NCBI RefSeq assembly: GCF_000517405.1
Contig: NZ_CP006568.1
Location: 806,001 to 870,000 of the forward strand
Source of the DNA: Candidatus Sodalis pierantonius str. SOPE
GTDB lineage: Bacteria; Pseudomonadota; Gammaproteobacteria; Enterobacterales; Enterobacteriaceae
Length of the DNA stretch: 64,000 nt
Reading direction: 5' to 3'
Shown: positions 1 through 9,600 of the stretch, piece after piece
How the letters are laid out: each line of letters opens with the position of its first letter
Position numbering within the stretch: the stretch's first letter is position 1
The notes under the pieces: generated by a model
Databases searched by the model: none
What the model saw: only the letters and a program-made list of their open reading frames with translations
Told to the model about the DNA's origin: nothing
Made by a program: the position numbers and the translations under genes

Positions 1-986
1 GCCAGGACATGGCATCGTGGCTCAACGCCAATAGCCACTGCCTGCACTTCATGGGTGGGGTTCCGGAGCTGATGATACCTGATAATCTGCGCAGCGCTGT
101 CAGCACCCCTGACCGCTATGAGCCGGTCATAAACCAAAGCTACCAGGCGCTGGCAAATCACTATGAGACAGTGGTGCTACCGGCGCGCCCGAGAAAACCG
201 AAAGACAAGGCGAAGGCAGAATCAACTGTGCAGCTGGTAGAACGCTGGGTTTTGGCCCGGTTGCGTAAACGTAGGTTCTACTCGCTGGCCGAACTCAACC
301 AGGTGATACGAGAACTCAATCATGAGTTGAATCTGCACCCGATGCGTCATTACGGCGGACAAAGTCGCCTTGAACGCTTCGAGCAGCTGGACAAACCGGC
401 TCTTGGGCCTCTACCGCCCACACAATGGGAATACAGTGAGTATCTCGTTGCCCGAGTGGGACCTGATTACCACATAGACTACGGCAAAAACTGGTACTCG
501 GTGCCGCATCCGCTGGTTGGCGAGCGCGTTGACGTCATCGCCACCCAACGGCTGGTGCAAATCCACCATAAGGGCGTCTGCGTGGCTACGCACCCTCGCA
601 GCGATAACGCCTATAGGCACACGACTCAGGCGGCGCACATGCCGGCTAACCATAAGGGGCAGAGTCAGTGGACGCCGGAAAGGCTGTGCAGTTGGGCGCT
701 GTCGGTGGGTGTGTGCACACTGAAAGTGGTCGAGTCCATCCAAAAGAGCAAAGCCCATCCGGAGCAGGCTTACCGCTCCGTGCTGGGGCTACTCAATCTG
801 CAACGGCGCTATGAGACGACGCGACTGGAGAAGGCCTGCGCGCTGGCGTTGGAGAAAGGGTGCATTAACCGCTCTTTCATAGCCAACGTATTGAAACACG
901 GTCGTGAAAGTGAGGTCACCCAGGACGGAGCCGGCGTATCAATGCTGGTTCACGAAAACCTCCGAGGTCCGGACAGTTATCACTAA
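1..986 (+). CDS. istA: IS21 transposase IstA, C-terminal part
   Basis: This is the DDE transposase of the IS21 family, of which the last 328 or so codons are visible; the reading frame is open from base 3. It corresponds to the C-terminal two thirds of the 516-codon istA at 30521-32071 and is nearly identical to it. The rest of the integrase core and the C-terminal DNA-binding region lie here without interruption. The stop codon is 11 bp before istB, the usual tight istA-istB arrangement. The N-terminus lies outside the window, so whether this copy is intact cannot be judged. Confidence 0.85.
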   Translation, partial: QDMASWLNANSHCLHFMGGVPELMIPDNLRSAVSTPDRYEPVINQSYQALANHYETVVLPARPRKPKDKAKAESTVQLVERWVLARLRKRRFYSLAELNQVIRELNHELNLHPMRHYGGQSRLERFEQLDKPALGPLPPTQWEYSEYLVARVGPDYHIDYGKNWYSVPHPLVGERVDVIATQRLVQIHHKGVCVATHPRSDNAYRHTTQAAHMPANHKGQSQWTPERLCSWALSVGVCTLKVVESIQKSKAHPEQAYRSVLGLLNLQRRYETTRLEKACALALEKGCINRSFIANVLKHGRESEVTQDGAGVSMLVHENLRGPDSYH

Positions 987-997
987 GGAGAATAAAT

Positions 998-1747
998 ATG
1001 GATACACTGTTAATGGCTCTGCGAGAGCTGAAGTTGTCGGCAATGGTCCAGGCGTTGGAGACGCAACGCGAACTCCCGGGGAGTTATGGGGAGCTGGGGT
1101 TCGAGGAGCGGTTGTCGTTGATGGTAGAAGCGGAAAATTTGCATAGAAAAAACAACCACATATGCCGTCTTCGACGGCAATTGCAAATGCGCTTGCAGGC
1201 AAAACCGGAAGATATCCGCTATATCCCTAGCCGAGGAGTGACACTGGAACAGATGCGAGATCTGCTAGGGGGACAATATCTGAAATATCAGAAAAGCATA
1301 CTCATCACGGGGCCGACAGGTACGGGCAAAACCTGACTCAGTTGTGCGCTTAGTGAGCAGGCATGCCGGCAGCAATATAGCGTGCGTTACTGGCGAGTGG
1401 GTCGGTTGCTGGCCCATCTTCACCAGTGTCAGGTAGACGGGACCTATCTAAAACAGCTTAAGCAGTTAGAAAAAATAGAGTTACTGATCTTGGACGATGT
1501 GGGCCTAGAATCAATAAGTCCGATGCAGGCAACGATGCTGTTGGAGGTGATGGAAGATCGCTACGACAAAAGCAGCAGCATCCTGATCAGTCAACTGCCG
1601 GTGAAAAAATGGTATGGACTGATAGAAAACCCTACGACAGCTGACGCGTTACTCGATCGGTCAGTACACCCCAGCTATAGACTGGAACTTAAAGGCGAAT
1701 CACTACGCAAAGAGCAAGGAGTAGCCAGCACAGGAAAAATAGACTAA
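998..1747 (+). pseudogene. istB: IS21 helper ATPase IstB, nonsense mutation
   Basis: IstB is the AAA+ ATPase that helps IstA choose and engage target DNA. The frame matches the intact 249-residue copy at 32083-32832, but the codon at 1334-1336 is TGA where the other copy has TGG (Trp). The stop falls directly after the Walker A motif (GPTGTGKT), so the product would lose Walker B (LILDDVG, still legible downstream) and the rest of the ATPase. There is no other frame break. A ribosome-binding site (AAGGAG) precedes the ATG. Confidence 0.92.
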
Positions 1748-1877
1748 ACCCGAGTCAGAAGATGAGCGAACACGTGATCGAATATCACTGGAATGGGTGA
1801 TCGGAAAATATCGGAATAACTGATCGGATGTCGCCGGAAAAGCTGATCGGATACGTCGGAATCTGCAAGAATAAAAA

Positions 1878-2590
1878 ATGGCACGCCGCCGGAGAAGCTA
1901 TAAGAACCGCGATTTGCCGCCAAACTTGCAACTCCGAAATGGTGGCTATTTTTGCTACCGAGATCCGCGCACAGGGAAAGAGTATGGCATTGGGCGAGAT
2001 AAACGAGAGGCAATAACAGAAGCTATCTCTACCAATATGGTAATTTATGGATTGGCGAGAAAAGCAAGCTTGCTTGACCGTATTAACGGCACATCTCGAG
2101 TAACCCTCAGTGAATTGATATCACGCTATCTAATAATACTAGAAAGAAGAAACATTAAACCAAAAACAATGACAGAATACAAGGGATATCTAGGAACAAT
2201 CAAAGGATATCTGGGAGAATATCCAATTCAACAAGTAGAAACCAAAGATATCGCCGTTTTTCTTGAACAGTGGGGGCAAGCAGGGAAAGCGACGATGGCT
2301 AATAAACTAAGAATGGCTGCCATCGATTTATTTCGTGAAGCAATCGCTGAAGGAATTATCACACAAAATCCAGCAGAAGCGACTCGCAATCAGCGGGTAA
2401 CAATACGGCGTGAGCGTATAACACTAGAGGAATATGATGTTATCCGTGACGCCGCAGACACATATCTGCCTGCATGGATTGCCCCCTATTTTGACCTCGC
2501 TTTGGTTACAGGTCAACGACTGGGCGACATACAGGCGCTACGCTGGGAGAATTTTAAAGACGGACGCCTTTATATCAAACAAGAAAAAAC
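1878..2590 (+). pseudogene. int: Lambda-type phage integrase, truncated by IS256
   Basis: A tyrosine recombinase of the lambda Int type. The N-terminal arm-binding domain is clear (RDLPPNL, then YCYRDPRTGKE as in lambda Int), followed by the core-binding domain and the start of the catalytic domain with the first catalytic arginine region (TGQRLGD). The frame runs into IS256-A after about 237 codons, so the catalytic Lys, His-x-x-Arg and nucleophilic Tyr are gone. It cannot catalyse integration. IS21-A sits 11 bp upstream of its ATG. It marks a lost prophage or island; in E. coli, phages integrate at the thrW tRNA next to proBA, and a proB stub lies just across the IS256. Confidence 0.9.
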
Positions 2591-3905
2591 GACCCTGTAC
2601 ACGATTCTGTGTAAATGCCTTTTCTCAGAAGTGACCGTCCAGGCGGTCACCGAACTCGATAATAAAGCGGCTCATTGCCATGCGCCAGTCCCTCAAAGGC
2701 ATTGTCCATTTCTGTGAGGCCGCCTGTATCGCCAGCCACACCACCTTTTTCACTGCGTCGTCGGTCGGGAACACTTTGCGCTTTTTGATAGCATGCCGGA
2801 TCACGCTGTTTAACGACTCGATGGCGTTGGTCGTGTAGATCACCTTGCGGATGTCCGTTGGGTAGGCAAAGAACGTGGCCAGATTGGCCCAGTTTGCCTG
2901 CCAGCTTCGACTTATTTGCGGGTAGCGGATGTCCCAGGCACTGGAGAACGCTTCCAGCGCCTGCAAGCCGGCTTCTTCCGTAGGGGCCTGATAGATAGCT
3001 TTCAGGTCGCGGGTGACGGCCTTGTAGTCCTTCCAGGAGACGAACCGCAGGCTGTTGCGCACCATATGCACGATACACAGCTGGAGCCGCGCCTCCGGAT
3101 ACACCGCGTTAATAGCGTCAGGGAAACCTTTCAGCCCGTCTACGCAGGCGATAAGGATATCGTTCAGGCCGCGGTTTTTCAGCTCTGTCAGCACGTTCAG
3201 CCAGAACTTTGCGCCTTCATTTTCGGCCAGCCACATACCTAGCAACTCTTTCTGGCCTTCGATGTTGATGCCCAGCGCCAGGAACACAGATTTGTTGATG
3301 ATGCGGCTGTCCTGCCGGACTTTTAGAACGATACAGTCAAGATAAACAATGGGATAGACTGCATCCAGAGGCCGGTTTTGCCATTCAACAACCTGCTCCA
3401 TGACCGCATCGGTGACCTTTGAGACCAGCGCCGGCGAGACATCGGCGTCATACAGCTCTTTGAACGCGGCGGCGATCTCGCGGGTGGTCATCCCTTTGGC
3501 GTACAACGATAAAATCTGATTATCCATCCCGGTAATCCGGGTCTGGTTCTTCTTCACCAGTTGCGGTTCAAAGGAACCGTCACGATCGCGCGGAGTACGC
3601 AGCGCCAGCGGGCCATCGCCAGTGGTAACGGTTTTTGTGGAATAGCCGTTGCGGGCGTTGGTCCCCGGTTTAGGCTGATTTTTATCGTAGCCGAGGTGAT
3701 GGGTCATTTCGGCATTGAGAGCTGCTTCGACGCTGATTTTTTTCAGCAGCCGATCGAAGTGACTGAGATCTTCAGGGGTTTTGAGATTTTTGGCTAGTTC
3801 GTTAGCCAGAGCCTGCAACTGTTTTTCGTCCATAAATTAACCTGTTTTTGATGTTGGATTGAACATATCAAAATCAGGCAAATACACAAATTTCTAAACA
3901 GGCTC
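2591..3905 (-). mobile_element. IS256-family element, copy A
   Basis: A complete IS256-type element of 1315 bp. Its ends are GACCCTGTACACG on the transposase-distal side and GAGCCTGTTTAGAA (seen as TTCTAAACAGGCTC) on the proximal side. Boundaries come from comparing four copies in the window. The flanks (integrase on the left, proB on the right) share no 8-9 bp duplication, unlike a fresh IS256 insertion, so the element probably marks the join of a deletion. Confidence 0.9.
2625..3833 (-). CDS. IS256-family transposase
   Basis: An intact 402-residue mutator-type (IS256) transposase, begun at MDEKQLQALAN with a ribosome-binding region upstream inside the IS end. Family landmarks include the N-terminal region with TREIA (helix-turn-helix-like), the YLDCIV stretch holding the first catalytic Asp, the CVDGLKGFPDAI stretch with the second Asp, and the TTNAIESLN region near the catalytic Glu. 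It is nearly identical to the copy at 33665-34873. Of the four copies, this and that one are uninterrupted and could supply transposase to the others. Confidence 0.93.
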   Translation of the reverse strand: MDEKQLQALANELAKNLKTPEDLSHFDRLLKKISVEAALNAEMTHHLGYDKNQPKPGTNARNGYSTKTVTTGDGPLALRTPRDRDGSFEPQLVKKNQTRITGMDNQILSLYAKGMTTREIAAAFKELYDADVSPALVSKVTDAVMEQVVEWQNRPLDAVYPIVYLDCIVLKVRQDSRIINKSVFLALGINIEGQKELLGMWLAENEGAKFWLNVLTELKNRGLNDILIACVDGLKGFPDAINAVYPEARLQLCIVHMVRNSLRFVSWKDYKAVTRDLKAIYQAPTEEAGLQALEAFSSAWDIRYPQISRSWQANWANLATFFAYPTDIRKVIYTTNAIESLNSVIRHAIKKRKVFPTDDAVKKVVWLAIQAASQKWTMPLRDWRMAMSRFIIEFGDRLDGHF

Positions 3906-4013
3906 GAGCACCATTGGCGCACCAGTTCGACAATGTGCGCGATTAAGCCGGCGCGAACCGCCGGTGAGGACACTGGTGCCTAATTTTACCACCAGGGTCT
4001 GGCTGCTGTTCAT
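3906..4013 (-). pseudogene. proB: Glutamate 5-kinase, N-terminal stub
   Basis: Only the first 36 or so codons of proB survive, starting MNSSQTLVVKLGTSVLTGG, which matches the nucleotide/glutamate-binding N-terminus of glutamate 5-kinase, the first enzyme of proline synthesis. Even this stub is frameshifted: after LNRAH one base is missing, and the expected IVELVRQ continues in another frame. IS256-A removes everything downstream, including proA. In E. coli the order is gpt-frsA-crl-phoE-proB-proA, so phoE has also been lost between here and crl. Proline synthesis by ProBA from this locus is impossible. Confidence 0.88.
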
Positions 4014-4129
4014 AACGATATCTGCCGTTAAGGATGTTGATTGACTTAATGGTTGCCTGCCGCCGAGGGGGTTCAAGCGCTATGCCAGCCAGCATAGCGC
4101 GAAACGAATGAGAAAGCAGGAGCGGAAAA

Positions 4130-4531
4130 TCAGGCGGTTAGGCTGAATGGCTGTTCTTTAAACGCGTCGGCAGGCTCCAGCTTCATATTCATCGTTGCGA
4201 TATAGGCGCGCAGTCGGGTATGAAAGGCGCGCAGTGAACTCTCCAATTTATCGATGACTTCCTGGTCGCTGAATTCGCTCTCGGTCCACTTGCCTTCTTT
4301 GTCAAATTTACCCAGATGGTACGTATAAGTATAACGCTTCGCTTCCGCTTCCAAATTGATCCACCAGCCCCAAAACTCACGTTTCTCAGGCGCAGGCTGC
4401 ATGTTGATGCAAACGGCGAGACAGTCGAAGAAAAAATGGTTGTCGCTGCACTGACCTTCACGGATATACGGGCCGAGGGCGGTAAAGCCTTTCAACACTT
4501 TGCCCCGGGGATGTCCACTCACTAACGCCAT
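4130..4531 (-). CDS. crl: Sigma-S-binding factor Crl
   Basis: Crl is a small cytoplasmic protein that binds RpoS and favours its assembly with core RNA polymerase. The 133-residue ORF has the family's full length and landmarks: SGHPRGK near the start, FTALGPYIREGQC, DNHFFFDCLAVC, the REFWGWW motif and KLEPADAF near the C-terminus. The start aligns with E. coli Crl (MTLPSGHP). It lies between proB and frsA as in E. coli, minus phoE. There is no frame break, so it is probably functional. Confidence 0.95.
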   Translation of the reverse strand: MALVSGHPRGKVLKGFTALGPYIREGQCSDNHFFFDCLAVCINMQPAPEKREFWGWWINLEAEAKRYTYTYHLGKFDKEGKWTESEFSDQEVIDKLESSLRAFHTRLRAYIATMNMKLEPADAFKEQPFSLTA

Positions 4532-4598
4532 GCTATAACCTCACTTTGCTTATTGTTCACCTTAAAGAGCAAACAAACGATAGTGCTATATTAATGTT

Positions 4599-5844
4599 TC
4601 AAATTGTTTTCAGCCAGCGGCTGATCTCCGCGAGCGACAGATGGAAATTGCGGTACAGCGGCGATTCCTTAATCGGCAACAGCTTTCCCGCCCGCGAAGA
4701 GGAGACAATCAGCTGCGCCTCGGCCGGCGGGCTAAAGGGGTCGTCGGGCCAGCAGCCCGCCAGAATCGGCGTGGGACAACTGCGGCCGAGCAGGCCCTGC
4801 ACTTTAAGGGAGTAACTATTAAGCTCGGTTTTCAACGCGCCATCAGCGACCCCCGCCATGCCGATGCGGCTCGCCAGCACATCGAGATACATGTTCGGCG
4901 CCCTAGCCTGGCGTTCGCCGTCGGTCAGTAACGCATGCACCACCGGACCGAGGCAGGCGACGCCCCTGAGCCGCTGCGGTCCAAGGTAGGCGAGTCTTAC
5001 CGCGATATTGGCGCCAAAGCGGAAGCCGAAAGCGCTAACGCGGCGCGAGTCAACCCAGTGAACGGCTGCCAGGCCACGCAATACCTGCTGATGGAGAAAA
5101 CTGGTGTCCTGACTGAGTTTCCATTTGGCGGAGAAGCCGATCGAGGGCATATCGATAGTCAACATCGCCAGACCGGCGGGGGCGAAGTAGTCGTGAAACA
5201 GCCGATAGGTATCGTTTTGCAGCATATCCAGACTGCCGCACATCAACACAGTTGGATAAGGCGCTCGCCCCGTCGGCGGCAGATGCAAGAAACCGGTAAC
5301 ATTGCCGCCGCCGCTGACCGGGAAATCCAGCTGCTTGATTTCATGCGGCAGGTGCTTGGCCGCTTCTTCCCAGGCGTGGTTGGCCAGCGTCTGCGCCTGT
5401 TCCGCCAGCATATCCCCTTTCAAATGCGGATAGCTGGCGATGCTGTAAAAGCGGGCCGCCTGTAGCCAGTCGCGCGCCGCAGTAGCGCCGTCGACGTTCT
5501 CCATAGCACGCTGCTGCCAGGCCATGCCCTGGTGCGACCATTCGTAGATCCAGTTGCCGCCGCGGTAGCCGAACACGGTATCCAGCAGCCGGTCGTCGGT
5601 GTGGGGCGCGCGACTGGCGGCGATACGCGCCAGCACTTCTTCTATATTCCCACGGGTTGATGCCGCGCCAAATCCACATCAGGCGGTTGATTAACCGGTA
5701 CCAGTTGCCGGGATTAGCGCCGTCCAGCGCCGACAATATGCTTTTTTGCCCGCCGTGATGGACCCGAGCCACCAGCGTGGAGGTTTCGCGGTGTTTGACC
5801 GAGGGTTTGAATAGGGTTTCGCTCAGATTGTTTTCTGCTACCAT
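4599..5844 (-). pseudogene. frsA: Alpha/beta-hydrolase FrsA, frameshifted
   Basis: FrsA (YafA) is an alpha/beta-hydrolase-like protein described in E. coli as affecting the respiration/fermentation balance. The start (MVAENNLSETLFKP) and the first 64 or so residues read in one frame; a one-base insertion near 5650 (after GINPWE) moves the remaining 340 or so codons to another frame (EVLARIAASRAP onward). The long second part keeps family motifs such as PTVLMCGSLD, MLTIDMPS and AFGFRFGAN. Together they would make about 414 residues, the E. coli length. The single indel suggests recent inactivation. It lies between gpt and crl in the conserved order. Confidence 0.92.
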
Positions 5845-5911
5845 TGAGCATCGTCTCCAAAGACGGGTTCTGGAATACCGGAACGATGCCTGCAAGGTTA
5901 ACCATTCAAAC

Positions 5912-5936
5912 AAACGCCCGGCGATGCCGGGCGTCA
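5912..5936 (-). terminator. Hairpin between gpt and frsA
   Basis: A perfect 9-bp GC-rich inverted repeat (ACGCCCGGC / GCCGGGCGT) with a 3-nt loop, followed on the minus strand by TTGTTTG. It lies downstream of gpt and upstream of frsA on the same strand, so it fits a gpt terminator, although the U-run is weak. Confidence 0.5.
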
Positions 5937-6124
5937 GGAAAACGGTGTTTGTCGCCGCACAAGGGAATACCGTGGCAACAATGAACCCGGAGTTCCAAGC
6001 GATGATTGCGCTAACGCATTAAGCGGCCGTCGCACCGTAGGCCCGCCGCGGGTTTAACGGCCTGAAGCGGCCTATACACTCGTTAGCCGCCACCGGTAAC
6101 AGGCGAACGCTTTGCGCAACTGCG

Positions 6125-6136
6125 CCCCCCCCCCCC
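6125..6136. repeat. Homopolymer of 12 C
   Basis: A run of 12 cytosines just downstream of gpt. It is followed by two copies of the 13-mer GCAGAAGGACTAT at 6146-6158 and 6178-6190, the second overlapping the gpt stop codon. Such runs are prone to slippage. Confidence 0.95.
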
Positions 6137-6186
6137 ACCTGGCGGGCAGAAGGACTATCGTGTGCATGTCCCTGGCGGCAGAAGGA

Positions 6187-6645
6187 CTATTTGCCCGCCA
6201 GCGGCGACACAAACACCACGCCCATATCCCAAGGCTGCTCAATCCAAGTGTTCTGCGGAATATCGATGATGTAATCATCCACCAGCGGTCGGCCGGCTGG
6301 TTTGGCGAAAATGGTGACAAAATGCGCCTTGGGGTACATCTCGCGAATCGCTTTGGCGGTCCCGCCGGTGTCCACCAGATCGTCAACCACGATACACCCT
6401 TCGCCGTCCCCTTCCGCGCGTTTTAACACGTTCAAATCGCGCTGGTTGTCGTGATCATAGCTGGAGATGCACACGGTATCCACATGGCGGATGCCCAGCT
6501 CGCGGGCCAGCAATGCGCCCGGCACCAGACCGCCACGGCTGACCGCAATAATCCCATTCCATTGTTCAGCGGGCAGCAGGCGTTTGGCCATGGTACGCGC
6601 ATGGATTTGCAACATGTCCCAGGTAACGACGTATTTTTCGCTCAT
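6187..6645 (-). CDS. gpt: Xanthine-guanine phosphoribosyltransferase
   Basis: This enzyme joins guanine, xanthine or hypoxanthine to PRPP in purine salvage, at the inner face of the membrane. The 152-residue ORF has the E. coli length and starts MSEKYVVTWDML. The PRPP-binding signature is present as CIVVDDLVDTGGTAK, with SRGGLVPG for the PPi-binding loop and WIEQPWDMGV in the purine-binding C-terminus. It is undamaged although its neighbour frsA is broken, and it is transcribed divergently from pepD, as in E. coli. Confidence 0.96.
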   Translation of the reverse strand: MSEKYVVTWDMLQIHARTMAKRLLPAEQWNGIIAVSRGGLVPGALLARELGIRHVDTVCISSYDHDNQRDLNVLKRAEGDGEGCIVVDDLVDTGGTAKAIREMYPKAHFVTIFAKPAGRPLVDDYIIDIPQNTWIEQPWDMGVVFVSPLAGK

Positions 6646-6873
6646 AAATTCAGTCCCAGCCGGCTTGGGTCGGCTTAAAAAGTCTCAGGGGAAAAAAAGG
6701 TTGCGCGGGATTATAGAGACGCAGCCGTCTAAATACCAGTATCTCCCCCTTTTTAACCTCAGTTTCACCCTCTGGTAAAGTAAAGTGGTATTCTGGGTTG
6801 ACTCGGGTTGCTCCGCTGCTGGCCGCTCGCCGCCGCCAGCGCGGTTTTTACGATATCACAGGAGTTTTTTATC

Positions 6874-8334
6874 GTGTCTGAATTGTCTCAACTTACGCCC
6901 CAGCCGCTGTGGGATATCTTCGCCAACATTTGCGCAATCCCACACCCGTCCTACCATGAGGAAGCGCTGGCCACGCATATCCTACAGTGGGCGCAGGGAA
7001 AGGGTCTGTTCGCCGAACGCGACCAGGTTGGCAATATCCTGATTCGCAAGCCGGCAACGCCGGGTTATGAAAATCGCCGTCCGGTGGCGATGCAGGCGCA
7101 CCTGGACATGGTGCCGCAGAAAAACAGCGATACCACTCATAATTTTACCCAAGATCCCATCCAGCCTTGGATAGACGGCGAATGGGTCAAGGCGCGCGGC
7201 ACGACGCTCGGCGCCGATAACGGTATCGGCATGGCGTCGGCCCTGGCGGTGCTGGCCGACGACAGCGTAGAACATGGTCCGCTGGAAGTGCTGCTGACCA
7301 TGACCGAAGAAACCGGGATGGAAGGCGCTTTCGGCCTGCAGCCCGGTTGGCTGCAGAGCGAGATCCTCATCAATACCGACTCCGAAGAGGAAGGCGAAAT
7401 CTATATGGGCTGCGCCGGCGGCGTTGACTTCAAAACCCAGCTGCCGCTCAGCCGCGAAACGGTGCCGGCCGGATATCACAAGGTGCGGGTGGCCTTGACG
7501 GGTTTAAGAGGCGGCCACTCCGGCGGCGATATCCATCTGGGGCTTGGCAACGCCAATAAGCTGCTGGCCCGCTTCCTGGCGGATTTTTGCGCTACGCTGG
7601 ACATTCGTCTGCTGGATATTAACGGCGGAACGCTGCGCAACGCCATTCCGCGCGAAGCGTTTGCTATCCTGGCGCTGCCGCGCGAGGATGTCGACACCCT
7701 GCGCGCCCAGGCGCGTGCCTATCTGGCGATGATTGAGAGCGAATTGGCGGCAGTCGAGAAAAAAACGGTGCTGGACGTCAGCGACAGCCAGCACGACGGG
7801 CAGGCGCTGACCAAAGCCTGCGGCGACCGGCTTATCGCGTTGCTCCATGCGATGCCGAACGGCGTTATTCGGATGAGCGATGACGTGAAAGGCGTCGTTG
7901 AAACCTCGCTAAACGTCGGCGTAGTGTCGATGGATGCTGACAAAGCCGAAATCCGCTGTCTGATCCGCTCGCTTATCGACAGCGGCAAGCTGCAAGTGGA
8001 AGGGATGCTGCATGCGCTGGGACGGCTGGCCGGCGCCACCACGGTTGCCAAGGGGAGCTATCCCGGATGGAAACCGGACGCCAACTCGCCGGTGATGCAT
8101 GTGGTGCGCGATACCTATCGGCAGCTGTTTAACAAAACGCCCAATATTCAGGTCATCCATGCGGGTCTGGAATGCGGGCTGTTCAAAAAACCCTACCCCG
8201 ATATGGATATGGTTTCCATCGGGCCGACCATTACCGGTCCGCATTCGCCGGATGAACAAGTGCATATCGCGAGCGTTGGCCAATACTGGACGCTGCTGAC
8301 CGCGCTGCTAAAAGCGATTCCCATCAAGGCATGA
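6874..8334 (+). CDS. pepD: Aminoacyl-histidine dipeptidase (peptidase D)
   Basis: A cytosolic zinc dipeptidase of the M20 family that hydrolyses Xaa-His and many other dipeptides. I place the start at GTG 6874 (VSELSQLTPQPLWD, preceded by CAGGAG), matching the E. coli N-terminus, instead of an ATG-like start 66 bp upstream. Metal and catalytic motifs are complete: AHLDMVP, GADNGIGMA, TEETGMEG, NTDSEEEG and GPHSPDEQ near the end. The length of 486 residues is that of the family. The gene is intact and divergent from gpt. Confidence 0.95.
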   Translation: MSELSQLTPQPLWDIFANICAIPHPSYHEEALATHILQWAQGKGLFAERDQVGNILIRKPATPGYENRRPVAMQAHLDMVPQKNSDTTHNFTQDPIQPWIDGEWVKARGTTLGADNGIGMASALAVLADDSVEHGPLEVLLTMTEETGMEGAFGLQPGWLQSEILINTDSEEEGEIYMGCAGGVDFKTQLPLSRETVPAGYHKVRVALTGLRGGHSGGDIHLGLGNANKLLARFLADFCATLDIRLLDINGGTLRNAIPREAFAILALPREDVDTLRAQARAYLAMIESELAAVEKKTVLDVSDSQHDGQALTKACGDRLIALLHAMPNGVIRMSDDVKGVVETSLNVGVVSMDADKAEIRCLIRSLIDSGKLQVEGMLHALGRLAGATTVAKGSYPGWKPDANSPVMHVVRDTYRQLFNKTPNIQVIHAGLECGLFKKPYPDMDMVSIGPTITGPHSPDEQVHIASVGQYWTLLTALLKAIPIKA

Positions 8335-8425
8335 ACCAGCCCGGCGCTGGCCTGGTAGCCGGCGCCGGACACTATCTTTTACGTAGCCTATCAACCCGCC
8401 GGCCCCGACGCCCAGAGCGACCCAC

Positions 8426-9574
8426 TTATGGGTCAGAGGGTGACGTTTTCACCGCCCGCGCCTGAGGCGTGTGGCCAGTGGCCGCTACTGGCCTAAAGGG
8501 AGGGGGGTTCCGCTCCTCTTCCCAATTCAGCAGCAATTGACGTTCCAGCTGCGGATCCATTAACATGACATGTAACCCCACCAGCCGAACGCCGCGATCA
8601 CCGCGGCGCTGTTCCCAGGCCTGACGCGCGATGGCTATCAGATCCGTTTTATTAAGCCGCGGCCAGACATGCTCTTGCGTCGTCTGCTGAAAATCGGCGA
8701 ACTTAAGTTTAATACCTTGACGGGCAATCTGTAGATCGGGACGCACCCGGGCGAGGCGCCGCTCCAGCTCGGGGTAGAGGTGGTCGATAATATCCTCGCA
8801 CGCTTCCCAGCGGGTGATATCTTGCGCCAGGGTGCGTTCGACGCCGACCGACTTGCGCAGCCGGTCGGCGGACACTTGCCGTTCATCAATGCCGTGCGAG
8901 CGTTCCCAAATTACCCGGCCGAATTTGCCAAATTGGCGCAGTAGCGTCGCCAAATCAAATTGCTGCACGTCGGCGCAGGTGACAAGCCCCATCTCGCCGA
9001 GTTTTTTGGCGGTCACCTTGCCGACGCCCGGGATCTTCGCCAACGGCAGTTGCAGCAAGAACGCCGGCATGGCGGCAGGGGTAATGACATATTGGCCGTT
9101 GGGTTTATTGAGATCGGAGGCGATTTTCGCTAAAAACTTAACCGGCGCCACGCCCGCCGAGGCCGTTAGCCGCAGCTCATCGGCAATCTCCTGACGGATA
9201 GCGCGCGCCATCAGGGTGGCGGAACCATCGCAGCAATCGCTGTCGGTAACGTCCATAAACGCCTCATCCAGCGACAGCGGCTCGATGAGCGAGGTATAGC
9301 GGGCGAAAATGGAGCGGATATGATCCGAAGCCTCTTTATACACCGCCATGCGGCCGGGGATCACCGTCAGATGGGGGCAGAGTTTTAGCGCCATGGCGGT
9401 GGACATAGCGCTATGCACGCCATAGCGCCGCGCCGGATAATTGGCGGTACTGATGACGCCGCGGCGATCGGCGCTGCCGCCGATCGCCAGCGGGATGTCG
9501 CGCAGGTGCGGATTATCGCGCATTTCGACCGCGGCAAAAAAGCAGTCCATATCGACATGTATGATTTTACGCAT
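8426..9574 (-). CDS. dinB: DNA polymerase IV
   Basis: A Y-family translesion polymerase of the SOS response. The ORF (382 residues) starts MRKIIHVDMDCFFAAVE with the first catalytic Asp pair and has SLDEAFMDV for the second acidic cluster, then the helix-hairpin-helix (IPGVGKVTAKKL) and the little-finger domain. The clamp-binding-like end ERQLLLNW is followed by about 35 extra, proline-rich residues compared with E. coli DinB. There is no frame break. Its promoter region is damaged: the ISL3-A end lies 26 bp upstream of the ATG and splits what looks like its LexA box, which may separate the gene from its normal promoter. Confidence 0.95.
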   Translation of the reverse strand: MRKIIHVDMDCFFAAVEMRDNPHLRDIPLAIGGSADRRGVISTANYPARRYGVHSAMSTAMALKLCPHLTVIPGRMAVYKEASDHIRSIFARYTSLIEPLSLDEAFMDVTDSDCCDGSATLMARAIRQEIADELRLTASAGVAPVKFLAKIASDLNKPNGQYVITPAAMPAFLLQLPLAKIPGVGKVTAKKLGEMGLVTCADVQQFDLATLLRQFGKFGRVIWERSHGIDERQVSADRLRKSVGVERTLAQDITRWEACEDIIDHLYPELERRLARVRPDLQIARQGIKLKFADFQQTTQEHVWPRLNKTDLIAIARQAWEQRRGDRGVRLVGLHVMLMDPQLERQLLLNWEEERNPPPFRPVAATGHTPQARAVKTSPSDP

Positions 9575-9588
9575 CCTGCCCCCTTAAC

Positions 9589-9600
9589 CTGTACAAGTAT
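9589..9600. promoter_or_regulatory. Half of the dinB LexA box, cut by ISL3
   Basis: CTGT at 9589-9592 is followed by exactly 8 bases (ACAAGTAT) and then the first base of ISL3-A. LexA boxes have the form CTGT-N8-ACAG. As I recall the E. coli dinB box, read from the dinB side its central bases are TAAAGTAT, which match 6 of 8 here. I infer that the element inserted at the centre of the dinB SOS box and that the 8 bp are one copy of its target duplication. The other half was lost with the far end of the element. Confidence 0.7.

Larger units (their letters stand above)
1..1867 (+). mobile_element. IS21-family element, copy A (left part beyond window)
   Basis: The 3' part of an IS21-type element, with istA running in from before the window, then istB, then a non-coding right end that finishes in ...TCGGAATCTGCA. 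The same right end closes the complete copy at 30353-32952, which fixes the boundary at 1867. The element abuts a phage integrase gene whose ATG lies 11 bp further on. Because istB has a stop codon, this copy is probably not autonomous. Confidence 0.9.

Noticed and set aside
4935..5465. 176-codon plus-strand ORF opposite frsA
   Set aside because: Shadow frame over the well-supported FrsA sequence.
8335..8425. Terminator between pepD and dinB
   Set aside because: The CCGGCGC / GCGCCGG repeat has a long loop and only a distant T-run, so it is too weak to call.
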